Part shown: one piece after another, positions 34,399 to 42,931 of the stretch | Layout of the letters: each line of letters begins with the position of its first letter | Position numbering within the stretch: position 1 is the first letter of the stretch | Origin: Streptomyces catenulae | GTDB taxonomy: Bacteria; Actinomycetota; Actinomycetes; Streptomycetales; Streptomycetaceae | DNA: 64,000 nucleotides | Reading direction: 5' to 3' | NCBI RefSeq assembly: GCF_000718015.1 | Contig: NZ_JODY01000027.1 | Location: forward strand, 22,625-86,624 | Program-made: the position numbers and the translations under genes | The notes under the pieces: generated by a model | What the model was told of the DNA's origin: nothing | Database searches by the model: none | The model's input: the letters and a program-made list of their open reading frames with translations, nothing else

Positions 34399-35277
34399 TC
34401 ATCCGCAGCCGCCGCCCGCCCCCGCCTGCCGCTCCGCGATCCAGCCGCCGATCCGGTCCAGCAGCTCGGGGGCGGCGGCGTTCTCGGCGTGCCCGAAGCC
34501 CGGTTCCAGCCAGAGGTCGCTGGTGGCGGGGGACGCGGCGGCGTACAGCATGCGCGGGTGGTCGAGCGGGAAGTACGGATCGCGGTCGCCGTGCACCAGG
34601 AGCAGCGGGACGGGCGCGATCAGCGGGACCGCGGCGACGGGGGAGAGCGGCACCGGATCCCAGTCCTCGGGATGGATGCGGGTGCGCAGCCCGACGCGGG
34701 AGACCAGGCGGCCGGTGGGGCGGGTGACGGCCCAGTGCAACCGGCGCATCGAGGCGGTGCCGCGGTAGTACCAGCGCGCGGGGGCGCTCACCGACACGAC
34801 CGCATCGCTGTGAGCTGCGGTGCGCCCCCCGTGCGCCGGGCGGTGCAGCGCGGCGTGGCGCAGCACCACCGAGCCGCCCATGGAGAAGCCGAGGGTGGCG
34901 ACCCGGCGGTGGCCCAGCGCCCGGGCCCAGCGGACCGCCGCGGCCAGATCCTCCACCTCCCGGTCGCCGACGGTGGAGCGCCCGCCGGAGCGCCCGTGGC
35001 CGCGGAAGGAGAACGTCACCACCGCCGCCCGGCCCTGGAACGCGGCGGCCGCGCGGCGCAGCGCCGGGCGGTCCAGGGAGCCGGTGAAGCCGTGCGCGAC
35101 GACCAGCGCGAGGGTGTCGGCGCCGCCCTCGCGGCGCAGGTCAGGGGCGCCGGAGCGTGGGGTGTAGGCGGCCTCGATCCGGACGCCGTCGGCGGTCAGC
35201 AACGACGCCCGGTGACCACGCGACGTGACCGAAGGAACACGGGAGCGGCCGGGATCGACCTCGGGTCCGGGGGACAT
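34399..35277 (-). CDS. Alpha/beta hydrolase
   Basis: The 292-residue protein has an alpha/beta-hydrolase core: VAHGFTGS for the oxyanion region, [11 protein letters not shown], and nucleophile elbow GFSMGGS (Ser). The acid lies in [12 protein letters not shown] and the His in [10 protein letters not shown], completing the triad. It resembles cytoplasmic esterases/lipases related to YqjL or monoacylglycerol-lipase-like proteins; the substrate is unknown. The ATG at 35277 has no ribosome-binding site but an AT-rich GAATAG just upstream, so it may be leaderless. The divergent region is shared with the glnR leader. Confidence 0.85.
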   Translation of the reverse strand: MSPGPEVDPGRSRVPSVTSRGHRASLLTADGVRIEAAYTPRSGAPDLRREGGADTLALVVAHGFTGSLDRPALRRAAAAFQGRAAVVTFSFRGHGRSGGRSTVGDREVEDLAAAVRWARALGHRRVATLGFSMGGSVVLRHAALHRPAHGGRTAAHSDAVVSVSAPARWYYRGTASMRRLHWAVTRPTGRLVSRVGLRTRIHPEDWDPVPLSPVAAVPLIAPVPLLLVHGDRDPYFPLDHPRMLYAAASPATSDLWLEPGFGHAENAAAPELLDRIGGWIAERQAGAGGGCG

Positions 35278-35283
35278 GTGGGC

Positions 35284-35368
35284 TATTCTGCTGGGCGTGG
35301 AGGATCCGGGCAGCGAAGCCCCCGGATCCTTTTGTGCTTTCGGACAGGCACGGTGCGTGGCCGAAAGC
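35284..35368 (+). promoter_or_regulatory. glnR promoter-proximal leader with terminator-like hairpin
   Basis: A -10-like TATTCT (35284-35289) is followed at once by a perfect hairpin, GGATCCGGG/CCCGGATCC (35302-35310 and 35321-35329), with TTTT directly after it, the form of an intrinsic terminator. A second stem, GCTTTCGG/CCGAAAGC (35336-35343 and 35361-35368), follows. No plus-strand gene ends nearby, so the hairpin lies in the leader of the glnR transcript or defines a short RNA. Confidence 0.6.
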
Positions 35369-35451
35369 AGCGTACGAAGCAGTGCCGCAGACTCCCCCGG
35401 CCGAGGCCGGGTGGTGCCCCCGTCGCAGGGACCGAGGAGGAACCAGACGTC

Positions 35452-35517
35452 ATGGGCGAGCGAAGCGAGCAGTACCGACAAGAACGGGCCGGGTACCGGG
35501 CAGGTGGTCGGAAGTGA
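35452..35517 (+). CDS. 21-residue ORF translationally coupled to glnR
   Basis: An ATG with GAGGAGGAACC upstream opens a 21-codon [23 protein letters not shown] plus Lys. Its TGA overlaps the glnR GTG in the arrangement GTGA. The good ribosome-binding site and the coupling suggest that glnR is translated after termination of this ORF. The peptide is basic and hydrophilic, with no recognised domain. Confidence 0.65.
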   Translation: MGERSEQYRQERAGYRAGGRK

Positions 35518-36323
35518 GTTCCCTCCTGCTGCTGACCAATGCACTGCAACCGTCGGCGGAGGTGCTCCCCGCCCTCGGCCTGCTGCTGCACGGCGTGCGG
35601 GTGGCTCCTGCCGAGGGCCCGGCCCTGATCGACACCCCCGGAGCGGACGTCATCCTCATCGACGGCCGCCGCGACCTGCCACAGGTGCGGTCGCTGTGCC
35701 AGCTGCTGCGGTCCACGGGCCCCGGCAGTCCCCTGATCCTCGTGGTGACCGAGGGCGGACTCGCCGCCGTCACCGCCGACTGGGGCGTCGATGACGTCCT
35801 GCTCGACACGGCGGGCCCCGCCGAGGTCGAGGCCCGGCTGCGGCTGGCCCTGGGCCGCCGCCAGCTGTCGGTCGACGACAGCCCGATGGAGATCCGTACC
35901 GGTGATCTCTCGGTGGACGAGGCGACCTACAGCGCCAAGCTGAAGGGCCGGGTCCTGGACCTGACCTTCAAGGAGTTCGAGCTGCTGAAGTACCTCGCGC
36001 AGCACCCGGGCCGGGTCTTCACCCGCGCCCAGCTGCTCCAGGAGGTCTGGGGCTACGACTACTTCGGCGGCACCCGCACCGTGGACGTCCACGTCCGGCG
36101 GCTGCGCGCGAAGCTCGGCCCCGAGCACGAGTCGCTGATCGGCACCGTCCGCAACGTCGGCTACCGCTTCGTGGTGCCGGACAAGGCGGAGCGCGCGGCC
36201 GAGGCGAAGGAGAAGAAGGCCGCGGGCCCGCCGTCCGGGCGGAAGACCGCGGCCGAACCGTCCGCGAAGGAGACCGTGCGCTCCGGCGGCGCGGCGACCG
36301 GGGCACGCACCGGCAAGAAGTGA
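35514..36323 (+). CDS. glnR: GlnR, global nitrogen regulator (OmpR family)
   Basis: The protein is 269 residues from a GTG coupled to the 21-aa ORF. The start [20 protein letters not shown] and the core [20 protein letters not shown] match actinobacterial GlnR very closely. Asp50 is conserved, but as in GlnR the acidic pocket of a normal receiver is incomplete, which fits its phosphorylation-independent dimer. The winged-helix domain covers about residues 125-225 ([38 protein letters not shown]). The basic Ala/Lys tail after about 228 is variable. It controls glutamine synthetases, ammonium transport and nitrite reduction elsewhere in the genome. Confidence 0.95.
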   Translation: MSSLLLLTNALQPSAEVLPALGLLLHGVRVAPAEGPALIDTPGADVILIDGRRDLPQVRSLCQLLRSTGPGSPLILVVTEGGLAAVTADWGVDDVLLDTAGPAEVEARLRLALGRRQLSVDDSPMEIRTGDLSVDEATYSAKLKGRVLDLTFKEFELLKYLAQHPGRVFTRAQLLQEVWGYDYFGGTRTVDVHVRRLRAKLGPEHESLIGTVRNVGYRFVVPDKAERAAEAKEKKAAGPPSGRKTAAEPSAKETVRSGGAATGARTGKK

Positions 36324-36413
36324 GACGCGGGCCGACGGTTCACGGCCCGGGCCCTTCCGCGCCCGCCCCTTGGACCGTCGGCCGCCCCCTGGGGAGCCCC
36401 CCGTTCACCCGCG

Positions 36414-36419
36414 TAGACT
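36414..36419 (+). promoter_or_regulatory. -10 element of a leaderless LacI-family transcript
   Basis: TAGACT lies 7 bases before the GTG of the LacI-family gene. No ribosome-binding site is present between them, so transcription probably begins at or next to the GTG. Confidence 0.5.
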
Positions 36420-36426
36420 GCCGCGC

Positions 36427-37452
36427 GTGGCCAAGGTGACGCGGGATGATGTGGCAAGGCTGGCGGGGACCTCGACCGCGGTGGTCAGTTACGTCATCAA
36501 CAACGGACCGAGGCCGGTCGCACCGGCCACCCGGGAGCGGGTGCTCGCCGCGATCAAGGAGCTGGGGTACCGCCCGGACCGGGTCGCGCAGGCGATGGCC
36601 TCGCGCCGTACCGACCTCATAGGACTGATCGTCCCCGACGCCCGGCAGCCGTTCTTCGCGGAGATGGCGCACGCCGTGGAACAGGCCGCGGCCGAGCGCG
36701 GCAAGATGGTGCTGGTCGGCAACGCCAACTACCTCGACGAGCGCGAGGTCCACTATTTGCGCGCCTTCCTCGGGATGCGGGTCTCCGGCCTGATCCTCAT
36801 CAGCCAGGGCCCCAGCGAGCACGCCGCCGCCGAGATCGACGCCTGGGACGCCCGGGTGGTGCTGCTGCACCGCAGGCCCGACGCGATCGACGACGTCGCG
36901 GTGATGACCGACGACGTGTGGGGCGCCCAGCTCGCCACCCGCCATCTGCTGGAGCACGGTCACCCGTACGTCGCGTTCCTCGGCGGCACCGAGGAGACCC
37001 CGAAGTCCGGCGACCCGGTCACCGACCATGTCGAGGGGTGGCGCCGGGCGATGATGGAGGCGGGCCGGTCGCTGGAGGGCCGCTACTTCCAGGCGCCGTA
37101 CAACCGTTACGACGCCTACCGGGTCGCGCTGGAGCTGCTGGCCGGTCCGGATCGGCCACCGGCCCTGATGTGCGCCACCGACGATCAGGCCATCGGTGTG
37201 CTGCGGGCCGCGCGGGAGCTGCGGATCGACGTGCCGGGGGAGTTGGCGGTCGCCGGGTTCGACGATGTGAAGGAAGCCGGGCTGACCGATCCGCCGCTGA
37301 CGACGGTCGCCTCGGACCGGGAGGCGATGGCGCGCGCCGCCGTCGACCTCGTCCTCGACGACGGGCTGCGGGTGGCCGGTTCGCGCCGGGAGCGGCTGCG
37401 GCAGTTCCCCTCGCGGCTGGTGGTCCGCCGCTCCTGCGGCTGCGGCGGCTGA
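36427..37452 (+). CDS. LacI-family transcriptional regulator
   Basis: The protein is 341 residues from the GTG. The HTH begins [20 protein letters not shown] and continues [21 protein letters not shown], with the hinge helix [16 protein letters not shown]. The periplasmic-binding-protein-like sensor covers residues about 60-330 ([52 protein letters not shown]). The C-terminus RRSCGCGG, with two Cys, is unusual. LacI regulators normally respond to sugars, but no sugar operon is adjacent. It sits between glnR and a protease gene, both on the plus strand. Confidence 0.9.
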   Translation: MAKVTRDDVARLAGTSTAVVSYVINNGPRPVAPATRERVLAAIKELGYRPDRVAQAMASRRTDLIGLIVPDARQPFFAEMAHAVEQAAAERGKMVLVGNANYLDEREVHYLRAFLGMRVSGLILISQGPSEHAAAEIDAWDARVVLLHRRPDAIDDVAVMTDDVWGAQLATRHLLEHGHPYVAFLGGTEETPKSGDPVTDHVEGWRRAMMEAGRSLEGRYFQAPYNRYDAYRVALELLAGPDRPPALMCATDDQAIGVLRAARELRIDVPGELAVAGFDDVKEAGLTDPPLTTVASDREAMARAAVDLVLDDGLRVAGSRRERLRQFPSRLVVRRSCGCGG

Positions 37453-37518
37453 CACCGGGCGCCCCCGGGCGGGTGTTCTTATACCGGGCATACCTACTTC
37501 TGCCGGGTCTCTCAGGGC

Positions 37519-37540
37519 GTTCTCACCCCGTTCTCATGGT
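37519..37540 (+). promoter_or_regulatory. 11-nt direct repeat upstream of the HtrA-like gene
   Basis: GTTCTCACCCC (37519-37529) and GTTCTCATGGT (37530-37540) are adjacent 11-nt units sharing GTTCTCA. The period equals that of PHO boxes bound by PhoP, although the units deviate from the usual GTTCACC. Binding by PhoP or another OmpR-type regulator is inference. Confidence 0.4.
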
Positions 37541-37559
37541 GGCCGCGCACAGTGATCAC

Positions 37560-38660
37560 ATGACCGAGAGCTACCGCCGCAGCGGCGATGAGATGTCCCA
37601 GGACGGGCCGTACGGCTACGGCCACGGCGACGACGCCCGCACGGGCGGTGCCGGAGCGGCGTACCCGCCGCCACCCCCGTACGCACCCGGCGGTGAGGGC
37701 ACGTACGCGGGGTTCGCGGGTGCCAATCCGGCCGCCGCGCCGCAGGCGCCCCAGGAGGCGCCGCGGCACCGGGCGCGGCGGCCGGTCGCGCTGATCGCGG
37801 CGGTGGCGCTGGCCTCGGGTCTCATCGGCGGCGGCAGTGCGGCGCTGATCGCCGGGGCGACGCAGCACCGGCAGGATTCGGCGGTCTCCGCGCCGCTGGT
37901 CAACGCGGGGAAGACCAGCGGGAGCGGGGTCTCGGCGGTGGCGAAGGCGGTCAGCCCGTCGATAGTCGAGATCCAGGCGCGGACCGGCGAGGGCGAGTCC
38001 ACCGGCTCCGGGGTGGTCGTCAGCGACAAGGGCGAGATCGTCACCAACAACCATGTGGTGGCCGGTGCCCACACGGTGACCGTGGCGTTCAGCGACGGCA
38101 GCCGGAAGACCGCGACGGTCGTCGGCACCGACCCGGACAAGGACCTGGCGCTGGTCAAGGTGCACGACGCGAAGGGGCTGACGCCCGCGAGCCTGGGCGA
38201 TTCGGACCGGGTCGCGGTCGGCGACCAGGTCGTGGCGATCGGCTCGCCGGAGGGCCTGACCGGCTCGGTGACCAGCGGGATCGTCTCCGCGCTCAACCGC
38301 GATGTGACGGTGCCGAAGAGCGACGGGCAGAGCCCGGACCAGGGGCAGGGGCAGGGCGGCGACCAGTGGCCGTTCGAGTTCGGCGGCAACCGCTACAACG
38401 GCGACACCGGCTCCTCCAAGACCTCGTACAAGGCCCTCCAGACCGATGCCTCGCTCAACCCCGGCAACTCCGGTGGTGCGCTGATCAACATGTCCGGGCA
38501 GGTCATCGGCATCAACTCCGCGATGTACGCCCCGAGTTCGGCGAGCAGCAGCACCGCCGGGAGTGTGGGGCTGGGCTTCGCGATCCCGATCAACACCGTG
38601 AAGGCGGACCTCGCCGCGCTGCGTGGGGGCGGCAGCGGCGGGCCGAACAGCGGGGTCTGA
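37560..38660 (+). CDS. HtrA/DegP-like trypsin-family serine protease without PDZ domain
   Basis: The protein is 366 residues from the ATG at 37560; a second ATG lies at 37536. An 80-residue Gly/Pro/Tyr-rich cytoplasmic tail leads to one transmembrane helix (VALIAAVALASGLIGGGSAAL), then an extracytoplasmic chymotrypsin-fold protease. The triad is His165 (TNNHVV), Asp195 (DKDLALV) and Ser304 (NPGNSGGAL). A Gln/Gly/Asp-rich insert lies before the Ser. The chain ends after NTVKADLAALRG and has no PDZ domain, unlike classical HtrA. It probably removes damaged cell-envelope proteins. A two-component system follows. Confidence 0.9.
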   Translation: MTESYRRSGDEMSQDGPYGYGHGDDARTGGAGAAYPPPPPYAPGGEGTYAGFAGANPAAAPQAPQEAPRHRARRPVALIAAVALASGLIGGGSAALIAGATQHRQDSAVSAPLVNAGKTSGSGVSAVAKAVSPSIVEIQARTGEGESTGSGVVVSDKGEIVTNNHVVAGAHTVTVAFSDGSRKTATVVGTDPDKDLALVKVHDAKGLTPASLGDSDRVAVGDQVVAIGSPEGLTGSVTSGIVSALNRDVTVPKSDGQSPDQGQGQGGDQWPFEFGGNRYNGDTGSSKTSYKALQTDASLNPGNSGGALINMSGQVIGINSAMYAPSSASSSTAGSVGLGFAIPINTVKADLAALRGGGSGGPNSGV

Positions 38661-38880
38661 GCCCGGGTGACGGGGCGGCCCGCCGGTGTGGGGCCGTTCG
38701 GCCGTCCCGTCACCCGATTTCCCTACGCGCCCGGGGCCGACGCCCGCCCCTGGGCGCCCCGCGTCCCGTGCCCGGCCCGACCTCCCCTCGGGCCGGGCCG
38801 CCCGCGTGCGACGCTTGCCCCGGGCGGCTCGCCGCCCGCCGTCCCGTATCGCGTCCAGAGGTATCCAGAGGTAGTCGCGC

Positions 38881-39618
38881 ATGAGCCCCGCCGACCACGG
38901 TGACCAGCCCGCCCGCATCCTGATCGTCGACGACGAGCCCGCGGTCCGCGAGGCGCTGCGGCGCTCGCTGGCGTTCGAGGGGTACGCCACCGAGGAAGCC
39001 GTCGACGGGCTCGACGCCGTCGAGAAGGTCGCCTCGTACGATCCCGAGCTGATCGTGCTGGACGTCCTGATGCCGCGGATGGACGGGCTGACCGCCGCCC
39101 GCCGCCTGCGGGCCAGCGGTGTGACCGTGCCGATCCTGATGCTGACCGCCCGCGACACCGTCGGCGACCGCGTCACCGGCCTCGACGCGGGCGCCGACGA
39201 CTACCTCGTCAAACCCTTCGAACTGGACGAACTCCTCGCCCGCATCCGGGCGTTGCTCCGCCGCAGCTCCTACGCGGCCGCCGCCGACGCGGCGCCCGCC
39301 GACGGTGACGTCCTCGCCTTCGCCGATCTGCGGATGGATCTGGCGACCCGCGAGGTGACCCGCGGGGCGCGGCCCGTCGAGCTGACCCGGACCGAGTTCA
39401 CGCTGCTGGAGATGTTCCTCGCGCACCCGCGGCAGGTCCTCACCCGCGAGCAGATCCTCAAGGCCGTCTGGGGCTTCGACTTCGAACCGACCTCCAACTC
39501 CCTGGACGTGTACGTGATGTATCTGCGCCGCAAGACGGAGGCGGCGGGCGAGCCGCGGCTGGTGCACACGGTGCGCGGCGTCGGTTACGTGCTGCGCGCG
39601 GAGGGCGGCGGCGAATGA
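38881..39618 (+). CDS. OmpR-family response regulator (MprA-like)
   Basis: The 245-residue protein has a receiver domain (residues 12-125; acidic pair in IVDDEP, phospho-acceptor Asp61 in [12 protein letters not shown], Thr in [10 protein letters not shown], Lys in [10 protein letters not shown]) and a C-terminal winged helix (about 150-240, with [20 protein letters not shown] and [15 protein letters not shown]). Its stop overlaps the kinase start by four bases. With the HtrA-like protease upstream this resembles mycobacterial MprAB with PepD, an envelope-stress circuit. The start ATG has CCAGAGGTAG upstream. Confidence 0.92.
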   Translation: MSPADHGDQPARILIVDDEPAVREALRRSLAFEGYATEEAVDGLDAVEKVASYDPELIVLDVLMPRMDGLTAARRLRASGVTVPILMLTARDTVGDRVTGLDAGADDYLVKPFELDELLARIRALLRRSSYAAAADAAPADGDVLAFADLRMDLATREVTRGARPVELTRTEFTLLEMFLAHPRQVLTREQILKAVWGFDFEPTSNSLDVYVMYLRRKTEAAGEPRLVHTVRGVGYVLRAEGGGE

Positions 39619-41147
39619 CCGCCCAGCCCCCGCCGCCCGGGGAGCCGGGCGGCGCCACCGCGGCGGAGCGGACGCCCGGGCTGCTGGCGCGCGCCGCCCG
39701 CCGCTACCGGCAGCTGCCGCTCCGCTCCCGCCTCGCGATGCTCACCGCCGTCGCCGTGGCGCTCGCCGTCGCGGCGTCCGCCGCCGCCTGCTGGCTGATC
39801 ACCCGCGACCGGCTCACCGGACAGCTCGACTCCACGCTGCGCAGCGTCGACGTGGGCCAGGGCTACGTCCAGGCGCTGAAGATCTCCTGCTCGGGGACGG
39901 CCGACGGGCAGGTGGCGTTCCAGCCGACGCCGTACACCGTGCAGCTGGTGTCGACCTCCGGGGATGTGTGCACCTCGCCGGAGAAGGACCCGATCCCCGC
40001 CCAGCGCGCCGATGTGGCGGTCGCGGACGGGCGGCTGGACTCCGCCGTCCACACCACCCGCTCCGTGGACGGCACCCCGATGCGGGTGGCGACGCTGCAC
40101 TACCCGGGCCCGATCACCGACGCCCGCGGCAACCACATCGCGGTCTCCGTCGCCGCGCCGATGGACCAGGTCACCCAGCCGCTGAACCAGCTGGCGCTGG
40201 TGTTGCTGATCGTCTCCGGGGTCGGGGTGCTGGGCGCCGCGACCGCCGGACTGTGGGTGGCGCGCGCCGGGCTCAAGCCCGTCGACCGGCTCACCGACGC
40301 CGCCGAGCACATCGCCCGCACCGAGGACCTGACCATCCGGATCCCGGCCGACGGGGAGGACGAGATCGCCCGGCTGTCGCGCGCGTTCAACTCCATGACG
40401 GCGGCGCTGGCGGCCTCCCGGGAGTTGCAGCGGCAGCTGATCGCGGACGCCGGGCACGAACTCCGTACGCCGCTGACCTCGCTGCGGACCAACATCGATC
40501 TGCTGGTACGCAGCGAACGCTCCGGCCGCCCGATCCCGCCCGCCGACAAGGAGGCGCTGCTGACGTCGGTGAAGGCGCAGATGGGGGAGTTGGCGTCGCT
40601 GATCGGCGATCTCCAGGAGCTGTCCCGGACGCCGGACGCCGGGCCGGGCGGCGGCGCGTCGCTGCGGGTGGTGGCGCTGCACGACACGGTCGCCACCGCC
40701 CTGGAACGGGCCCGGCTGCGCGGCCCGACGCTGACCGTCACCTCGGACCTCGCGCCCTGGTACGTCCGCGCGGAGCCGGCGGCGCTGGAGCGCGCGGTGG
40801 TCAATCTGCTGGACAACGCGGTGAAGTTCAGCCCGGCGGGCGGCACCGTCGAGGTCCGTCTCGCGGCGGGCGAGCTGACCGTACGCGATCACGGTCCGGG
40901 CATCGCGGAGGACGAGCTGCCGCACGTCTTCGCCCGCTTCTGGCGCTCCCCGTCGGCCCGTTCGCTGCCCGGCAGCGGGCTGGGTCTGTCGATCGTGGCG
41001 CGGACGGCGGAGCAGGCCGGTGGCGGTGTGCTGCTGCGGCCCGCCCCGGGCGGCGGCACGGAGGCGGTGCTGACGCTGCCGGGCGCGCCCACCCCGCCGC
41101 CGCCCGGCCCGGCGGAGCCGGAGCCGCCGGGGGAGCGCGCGGAGTGA
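39615..41147 (+). CDS. Sensor histidine kinase (MprB-like)
   Basis: The 510-residue protein has a transmembrane helix at about 42-62 ([20 protein letters not shown]), an extracellular sensor of about 130 residues containing two Cys (ISCSGT and GDVCTS), and a second helix ([20 protein letters not shown]). A HAMP domain follows, then the H-box [15 protein letters not shown] with His281, N-box LLDNAVKFS, and ATP motifs DHGPGI and GSGLGLSIV. It phosphorylates the overlapping response regulator. The Pro/Glu-rich tail is disordered. The paired Cys could form an extracellular disulfide that senses envelope state, which is inference. Confidence 0.92.
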   Translation: MTAQPPPPGEPGGATAAERTPGLLARAARRYRQLPLRSRLAMLTAVAVALAVAASAAACWLITRDRLTGQLDSTLRSVDVGQGYVQALKISCSGTADGQVAFQPTPYTVQLVSTSGDVCTSPEKDPIPAQRADVAVADGRLDSAVHTTRSVDGTPMRVATLHYPGPITDARGNHIAVSVAAPMDQVTQPLNQLALVLLIVSGVGVLGAATAGLWVARAGLKPVDRLTDAAEHIARTEDLTIRIPADGEDEIARLSRAFNSMTAALAASRELQRQLIADAGHELRTPLTSLRTNIDLLVRSERSGRPIPPADKEALLTSVKAQMGELASLIGDLQELSRTPDAGPGGGASLRVVALHDTVATALERARLRGPTLTVTSDLAPWYVRAEPAALERAVVNLLDNAVKFSPAGGTVEVRLAAGELTVRDHGPGIAEDELPHVFARFWRSPSARSLPGSGLGLSIVARTAEQAGGGVLLRPAPGGGTEAVLTLPGAPTPPPPGPAEPEPPGERAE

Positions 41148-41181
41148 GGGCGGGCCCGGCCGGACGCCGGGCCGACGGGAA

Positions 41182-41231
41182 CGGGCCGGGGCCCGGCCGG
41201 GCCGCTGCGGCTCCGGCCGGGCCCCGGCCCG
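41182..41231. terminator. Strong bidirectional terminator
   Basis: A perfect 19-bp stem starting CGGGCCGGGGCCCGGCCGG (41182-41200) pairs with 41213-41231 around a 12-base loop. It separates the kinase gene from the convergent DUF2993 gene. Confidence 0.85.
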
Positions 41232-41246
41232 TATCCCTGCGTCAGC

Positions 41247-42623
41247 TCACTTCGCGTCCGCGCCCGCCTTCTTCGCGGCGTCGCCGAACGGCAGATCGCG
41301 GCCGTCGAGTTCGGCGCGGATCCCGTCCTCCTGGACCGAGATATGACGCAGCCGCACGTCACCGGGGGTCTTCGGGAGGCGGAAGGAGAGCGACAGCTGA
41401 TCGGCGAGCTGCGGCTTGGTCAGGCCCGAGAGGGCGCCGAGGACCTTCGGGTCGATGCCGACCTTCTCCAGCAGCCACGGGTGGTCGACGACCACGTCGA
41501 CGAGGTTGACCTTCATCAGCTTCGACACGAAGTCCGGCGAACCGGTCAGCTGGTGCAGCTTGTCCTCGTTGCGCAGCGCCTCGTCGACGTACTTCTGCGG
41601 GATGCCGATGCGCTGCACGATCGCGGGGACGCTCAGCATCGACTTGATCTTCTCGGCCTGGCGGCTCAGCTCCCCGGCGGCCTTCTGCGTCAGCCGCAGG
41701 CCCTCCTCCTTGCCGGTGCCGGGGCGGTAGACCGCGACATCGCCGATGTCCAGCCGCATCTTGCTGATCTGGGTGGAGACGCCCCGGTCACCGGCCTGCT
41801 GGATACGGGCCTGGGCGTGCATCCGCAGCTCGTGCCCGGCGATCGGCAGCCGACCCACGGCGCGGACCTCGTTCGGGCCCATCTCGCTGAACTTCACCTG
41901 GGAGGCGCCCAGTTCGCGGTTCATGTCCTCGAAGGCGAGCAGCACCGTGCCGTGCATCTGGCCGATGGTGGCGCCCTTGATGGCGGTCGGCAGATCGCCG
42001 TCGAGCCGGATGTCGCGGGCGCTGGCCTCGAACTTCGCGAGCGAGACCCGGTCGGCCGCCACGTCGGGGATGGTGACGTCGACCTGCCCGAGGCGCTTGT
42101 CCAGCACCTGGGTGAGGAAGGGGAAGCCCTTGATGTCGACCTCGGGCGCGGCCGTCAGATGCATCGCCTTCTTGATCTGCTCCTCGGCCTTGTTCTGCGC
42201 GTAGAGCACGGCGAAGCGGTCGCCGAGGGTGAGGAACGCGGCCAGCACCACGACCGCGACCAGCACCTTCAGGGTGAGCGGCACGGCGGCGAAGCGGCTG
42301 ATGCCGCGCTTCGTCCGGCGGTGGTTGGGCGGCTGCCAGGCGTCCGGGTCGTCCTCGTCGGAGCGCAGCCCGAGCCCGAGCGGATCGTCGCTGCCGTCCC
42401 GCTCGTTGAGGTACCGGCGGTGCTCCAGCCGGTGCGGCTCGACGGTCTCGGGCTCCGGTTCCGGCTCCGGCTCGGGGTCGGCGAGGGCGGCCAGGTCCGC
42501 GTACGGGTTGACCGGCTCGAACTCACGGGTGTCCCGGTCCTTCTCGTCCGGTGCCGGTGGGGCGGCGGAGCCCGGTTCGGGGAGCGGGGACGAGGGTGAA
42601 GATATGCGTTGGGGGGTTCGCAT
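41247..42623 (-). CDS. DUF2993 membrane-anchored protein with acidic N-terminal tail
   Basis: The protein is 458 residues from the ATG at 42623; a GTG at 42629 would add two. The first 115 residues are acidic and disordered, with a PEPEPEPE run. A transmembrane helix (LTLKVLVAVVVLAAFLTLGD) then anchors an extracytoplasmic DUF2993 domain starting IKGFPFLTQVLDKRLGQVDV. The shared GFPFLTQV motif makes it a paralogue of the 27903-28601 protein. Related LmeA binds phosphoinositides in mycobacterial envelope biogenesis. The N-terminal tail would be cytoplasmic. Confidence 0.85.
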   Translation of the reverse strand: MRTPQRISSPSSPLPEPGSAAPPAPDEKDRDTREFEPVNPYADLAALADPEPEPEPEPETVEPHRLEHRRYLNERDGSDDPLGLGLRSDEDDPDAWQPPNHRRTKRGISRFAAVPLTLKVLVAVVVLAAFLTLGDRFAVLYAQNKAEEQIKKAMHLTAAPEVDIKGFPFLTQVLDKRLGQVDVTIPDVAADRVSLAKFEASARDIRLDGDLPTAIKGATIGQMHGTVLLAFEDMNRELGASQVKFSEMGPNEVRAVGRLPIAGHELRMHAQARIQQAGDRGVSTQISKMRLDIGDVAVYRPGTGKEEGLRLTQKAAGELSRQAEKIKSMLSVPAIVQRIGIPQKYVDEALRNEDKLHQLTGSPDFVSKLMKVNLVDVVVDHPWLLEKVGIDPKVLGALSGLTKPQLADQLSLSFRLPKTPGDVRLRHISVQEDGIRAELDGRDLPFGDAAKKAGADAK

Positions 42624-42931
42624 CCGCACATCTGACCATGACCGGGTCCCCCGTTAGCAACTCGACCGCGCAGTAAGTGCGCAACGCCACGGCGGAAGGG
42701 CGTGGAAGGGGAAAATCGGGCGCGGCGGGGGCCCGGCGGACCGGGTGCGTGTCCCGTACGGGGCGGCGGGGGCAGCCCGTCCGGGTCCCGGGGGCCGGGC
42801 CGTCCGGGTACCCGGCGGGGCAGCCCCTACGGGCCGCGCGGTCGCGGTGGCGGCCGGGGGCGGGCCCGTAGGGGCTGCCCGCAGGGGCGATCCCGGAGAG
42901 GGACGGCGGGGCAACTACCGTCCGTACACGG

